In this document: piece after piece, positions 61,646-64,000 of the stretch | Numbering within the stretch: position 1 is the first letter of the stretch | How the letters are laid out: every line of letters begins with the position of its first letter | Origin: Prevotella sp. | Lineage (GTDB): Bacteria; Bacteroidota; Bacteroidia; Bacteroidales; Dysgonomonadaceae | Length of the DNA stretch: 64,000 nucleotides | Direction: 5' to 3' | NCBI GenBank assembly: GCA_031285905.1 | Contig: JAITVH010000153.1 | Span: 1 to 64,000 of the forward strand | Notes under the pieces: model-generated | What the model was told of the DNA's origin: nothing | What the model saw: the letters and a program-made list of their open reading frames with translations, nothing else | Databases searched by the model: none | Position numbers and translations under genes: made by a program

Positions 61646-61783
61646 AAAGGTTTTGTGTTTTTAATAACTAAAAAACTAATTTCTATTTTTCGATATCTCT
61701 ATTTACTCCTACAAATATACAACAAATATAATTCCACAAAGGTTTTTTAGGCCTTAAAATGCCCAAAAAGGTCGTTTTTTCTT

Positions 61784-62896
61784 CTATAATGTCCAGCTAT
61801 TTAATAAGTCAATAACTTTTTCTATTTCATTTTTGGTTAATGACGGATATAATGGCAAACTTAATACTTCGTTTTGTAGCCGTTCGCATACAGGTAAATT
61901 AACATGAGAAGAGTCAATGTAAGCCTTTTGTTTATGTATCGTAACAGGATAATGTATCTGGGTCTGAACCCCATTATCCATCAGGAATTTTTGGAGTATA
62001 TCCCTTTGCTTTGTCCTTATTACATACAAATGGAATACATGGCTGTTTATATCCTTAATTTGGGGTAGGATTATGTGTTTGTTTTTTATCTTTTCGGAAT
62101 AGAGGCTGGCTATCTGTTGCCTCTGTTTATTTTCTTCATCCAGATATTTTAGTTTAACTGACAGTATTGCAGCCTGTATTTCATCTAAACGAGAGTTCAT
62201 ACCTTTATATTGATGGATGTATTTTTCAACCGATCCGTAATTGGAAAGAGATTGGATAGTGTGAGCTAATCCTTTGTTGTTAGTGGTTATAGCTCCGGCA
62301 TCTCCCAGACCTCCCAGATTTTTTACAGGATAGAAACTGAATGCGGCAGCATCTGCCAGATTACCTGCTTTTCTATCTTTGTAGACGGCTCCATGTGCCT
62401 GCGCTGCATCTTCTATCAATCTAAGATTATATTCTTTTGCTATATCATTTAACTCGTCCATCGGAGCTATTTGTCCGTATAGATGAACAGCAATGATAGC
62501 TCTGGTTTTGGGAGTTATCCTCTCTCTTATTGAAGAGGGGGCAATGTTATAGGTGACAGGATCACAATCTGCAAATATCGGTTTTAATTTGCATTGAGTT
62601 ACGGCAAGAGCGGTGGCTATAAATGAATTTGCTGGGAGGATGATTTCATCGCCATCCTGCATTATCCCCTGTTCCATATATGCCATCAGTATCAGACGAA
62701 TGGCATCAAGACCGTTACCTACCCCTACGCAAAACTGAGTTCCACAATAGCCGGCAAATGCTTTTTCAAATTGTTCTTTTTCCTTTCCCAGAATATACCA
62801 TCCTGAATCAATGACACGGTTTACAGCTTCTTTTATTTCGTCTCCGTATCTTTCGTTCTCTCTTTTCAGATCAAGGAAAGGAATGAGTTTATCCAT
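61784..62896 (-). CDS. DegT/DnrJ/EryC1/StrS sugar aminotransferase
   Basis: A 370-residue fold-type I PLP enzyme. It begins [20 protein letters not shown], with [40 protein letters not shown] and PLP lysine Lys192 in [18 protein letters not shown]. It transfers an amino group to a keto-sugar nucleotide for LPS O-antigen or capsule (FdtB/QdtB-like). It is just 5 bp after recN, yet no other sugar gene is adjacent, so the pathway cannot be told. Length and motifs are standard. Confidence 0.92.
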   Translation of the reverse strand: MDKLIPFLDLKRENERYGDEIKEAVNRVIDSGWYILGKEKEQFEKAFAGYCGTQFCVGVGNGLDAIRLILMAYMEQGIMQDGDEIILPANSFIATALAVTQCKLKPIFADCDPVTYNIAPSSIRERITPKTRAIIAVHLYGQIAPMDELNDIAKEYNLRLIEDAAQAHGAVYKDRKAGNLADAAAFSFYPVKNLGGLGDAGAITTNNKGLAHTIQSLSNYGSVEKYIHQYKGMNSRLDEIQAAILSVKLKYLDEENKQRQQIASLYSEKIKNKHIILPQIKDINSHVFHLYVIRTKQRDILQKFLMDNGVQTQIHYPVTIHKQKAYIDSSHVNLPVCERLQNEVLSLPLYPSLTKNEIEKVIDLLNSWTL

Positions 62897-62901
62897 ATTT
62901 A

Positions 62902-64000
62902 TTAATTGTAACCAAGCATCACTTTTGCGTTTTCAATGGCGGCATCTGTCACCTTAGAACCGCTAAGTATACGCGCTATTTCGTCCAGACGTTCCTGATT
63001 GTTAAGTCTTACCAATTTGGTTGTTGTGGCAGAATCATCATCGGATTTATATACCTTGTAATGAACTTTGCCCTTTGCTGCAATCTGGGGAAGGTGTGTA
63101 ATAGCAATCACCTGCATGCTTTTTCCAAAATCGCGCATCACTTCTCCCATTTTATCGGCAATCTCTCCGGAAACGCCTGTGTCTATTTCATCAAATATAA
63201 TAGAAGGCAGGGCAGTTGCTCCTGCTATCATCGATTTCAGACAGAGCATCAAACGGGATATTTCCCCTCCCGAAGCTATATTGGCAACAGGCTGTAACGG
63301 CGCATTCTTGTTAGCTGAAAACAGGAATGTGATATGATCAATACCATAGAGGTTCGGTTCGCTGATTGATTCAATTTCGCATTTAAACCTGATATTGGGC
63401 ATACCCAGATAAGTTACTTTATCTACCAGGCCTTTTTCGAAACTACTACTAATATTTTTTCTCTTGTTACTTAAGTCTTTAGCAAGCTTTAAGACTTTTT
63501 GTTGTCTTTCACTGACTTCTTTTGTTAGTTTCTCCACTTGTTCATCCGATGAGTCTATATTCTCTATTTTTTTACTCAGGTCGGCAAATACTTCCAGTAA
63601 TTCGCTAACGGATGATACATGATGTTTCTTTTGCAGGGAGTATATTAAATCCAATCTGGATTGTATAAATTCCAATCTTTCAGGATTAAACTCCACATCA
63701 TTGGCATATCGTTCTATTTCTGCCGAGAGATCTTTGAGGTCGATATAAGCAGAATCGAGTCGGTTGAATATCTCGTCCGATTTCGGATAAATGTGCTTTA
63801 AAGACTGAGAAGTATTCAGGCTGTCTTTCAGGGATGGAACAATGCCTCTTTCATCTTCAGATAACAATGTATGTATTTTATATAGGGCTGATTTGATATC
63901 TTCCGCATGGTTGAGAGTTTCCTGTTCGGCTTCCCATTCTTCTTGCTCGTTTTTCTGTAGGGCGGCCTCTTTAAGGGATTCGTATTGAAAGCGCAGATAG
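62902..64000 (-). CDS. recN: DNA repair protein RecN, N-terminus cut by window edge
   Basis: The frame stays open to the window edge ([20 protein letters not shown] upstream of the apparent TTG start at 63867), so about 366 residues of the usual 550 are here. The coiled-coil arm (about the first 190 visible residues) precedes the ABC-type head: [20 protein letters not shown] is the signature motif, [14 protein letters not shown] the Walker B/D-loop, and [20 protein letters not shown] the H-loop. RecN is an SMC-like protein for double-strand-break repair. The Walker A half lies outside the window. It is immediately upstream of the DegT-like gene. Confidence 0.94.
   Translation of the reverse strand, partial: YLRFQYESLKEAALQKNEQEEWEAEQETLNHAEDIKSALYKIHTLLSEDERGIVPSLKDSLNTSQSLKHIYPKSDEIFNRLDSAYIDLKDLSAEIERYANDVEFNPERLEFIQSRLDLIYSLQKKHHVSSVSELLEVFADLSKKIENIDSSDEQVEKLTKEVSERQQKVLKLAKDLSNKRKNISSSFEKGLVDKVTYLGMPNIRFKCEIESISEPNLYGIDHITFLFSANKNAPLQPVANIASGGEISRLMLCLKSMIAGATALPSIIFDEIDTGVSGEIADKMGEVMRDFGKSMQVIAITHLPQIAAKGKVHYKVYKSDDDSATTTKLVRLNNQERLDEIARILSGSKVTDAAIENAKVMLGYN

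Overview
The window looks like chromosome of an AT-rich Bacteroidales bacterium, possibly Dysgonomonas or a relative. The genus is a guess. The reasons for the order are: Bacteroidetes-type promoters (TTTG, 19-20 bp, TAnnTTTG); a large YidC beside pyrG; families largely confined to this phylum (DUF4831, DUF4270, DUF3822, DUF6056, BACON-CotH, GIN/DUF2807 proteins, BlaI-M56 pairs); the panC-panD and rpsF-rpsR-rplI groups; and secreted GH10/GH43 enzymes. I see no prophage, transposase, plasmid gene, tRNA, rRNA or CRISPR array.

Layout. 1-3048: a leftward operon of ECF sigma factor, membrane anti-sigma-like protein and two repetitive surface proteins (the last runs off the window). 3172-4311: GH10 xylanase. 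4312-4851: repeat-filled gap. 4852-7896: DUF4831, CYTH and an unknown membrane protein, tightly packed. 8096-9043: cysK with palindromes upstream. 9117-10751: a lipoprotein and the rpsF-rpsR-rplI operon. 10905-15571: MarR regulator, EEP-fold phosphohydrolase, beta-helix lipoprotein, DsbA-like oxidoreductase, a broken phzF and a second repeat-filled gap. 15572-19086: gcvP and an MBL hydrolase. 19270-21323: BlaI-M56 pair. 21541-28785: tag, SDR, DUF3298 lipoprotein, rsmG, lipoprotein, ABC-F, MFS and a short HPPK. 28786-31513: GT14 and a second BlaI-M56 pair. 31601-35177: yidC and pyrG. 35331-39680: GH43-like enzyme, TetR, FabG-like reductase, GNAT, rsmD and DUF3822. 39909-43551: RecD-like helicase, third repeat-filled gap and a tandem GH43 enzyme. 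43750-48628: CotH lipoprotein, MATE, panD and panC. 48864-54933: GT5-like protein, DUF4270, a His-rich small protein, TonB receptor and LysE exporter. 54930-64000: DUF6056, GT2, asnS, RluB-type pseudouridine synthase, purB, DegT aminotransferase and partial recN.

Working together: most genes are housekeeping (translation, CTP and adenylosuccinate synthesis, pantothenate, cysteine, glycine cleavage, rRNA modification, DNA repair). The adaptive layer is plant-polysaccharide enzymes (one GH10, one GH43-like, one double GH43) without an adjacent SusC/SusD pair, plus envelope sensing through an ECF/anti-sigma operon and two BlaI-M56 proteolytic switches.

The least explained feature is a modular intergenic repeat. 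Four copies, at about 4397-4808, 15221-15552, 41338-41638 and (degenerate) 51657-51756, and a solo core at 14557-14590, all lie between co-directional genes and point toward the downstream gene. The shared parts are an ATTTATCTATAGT-like left end, one or more AAAAGTGTAACCTTT / TTACCTTTTAGTTAAAA cores, and hairpin modules with GTAGGGG...CCCCTAC ends. The broken phzF sits between two copies.
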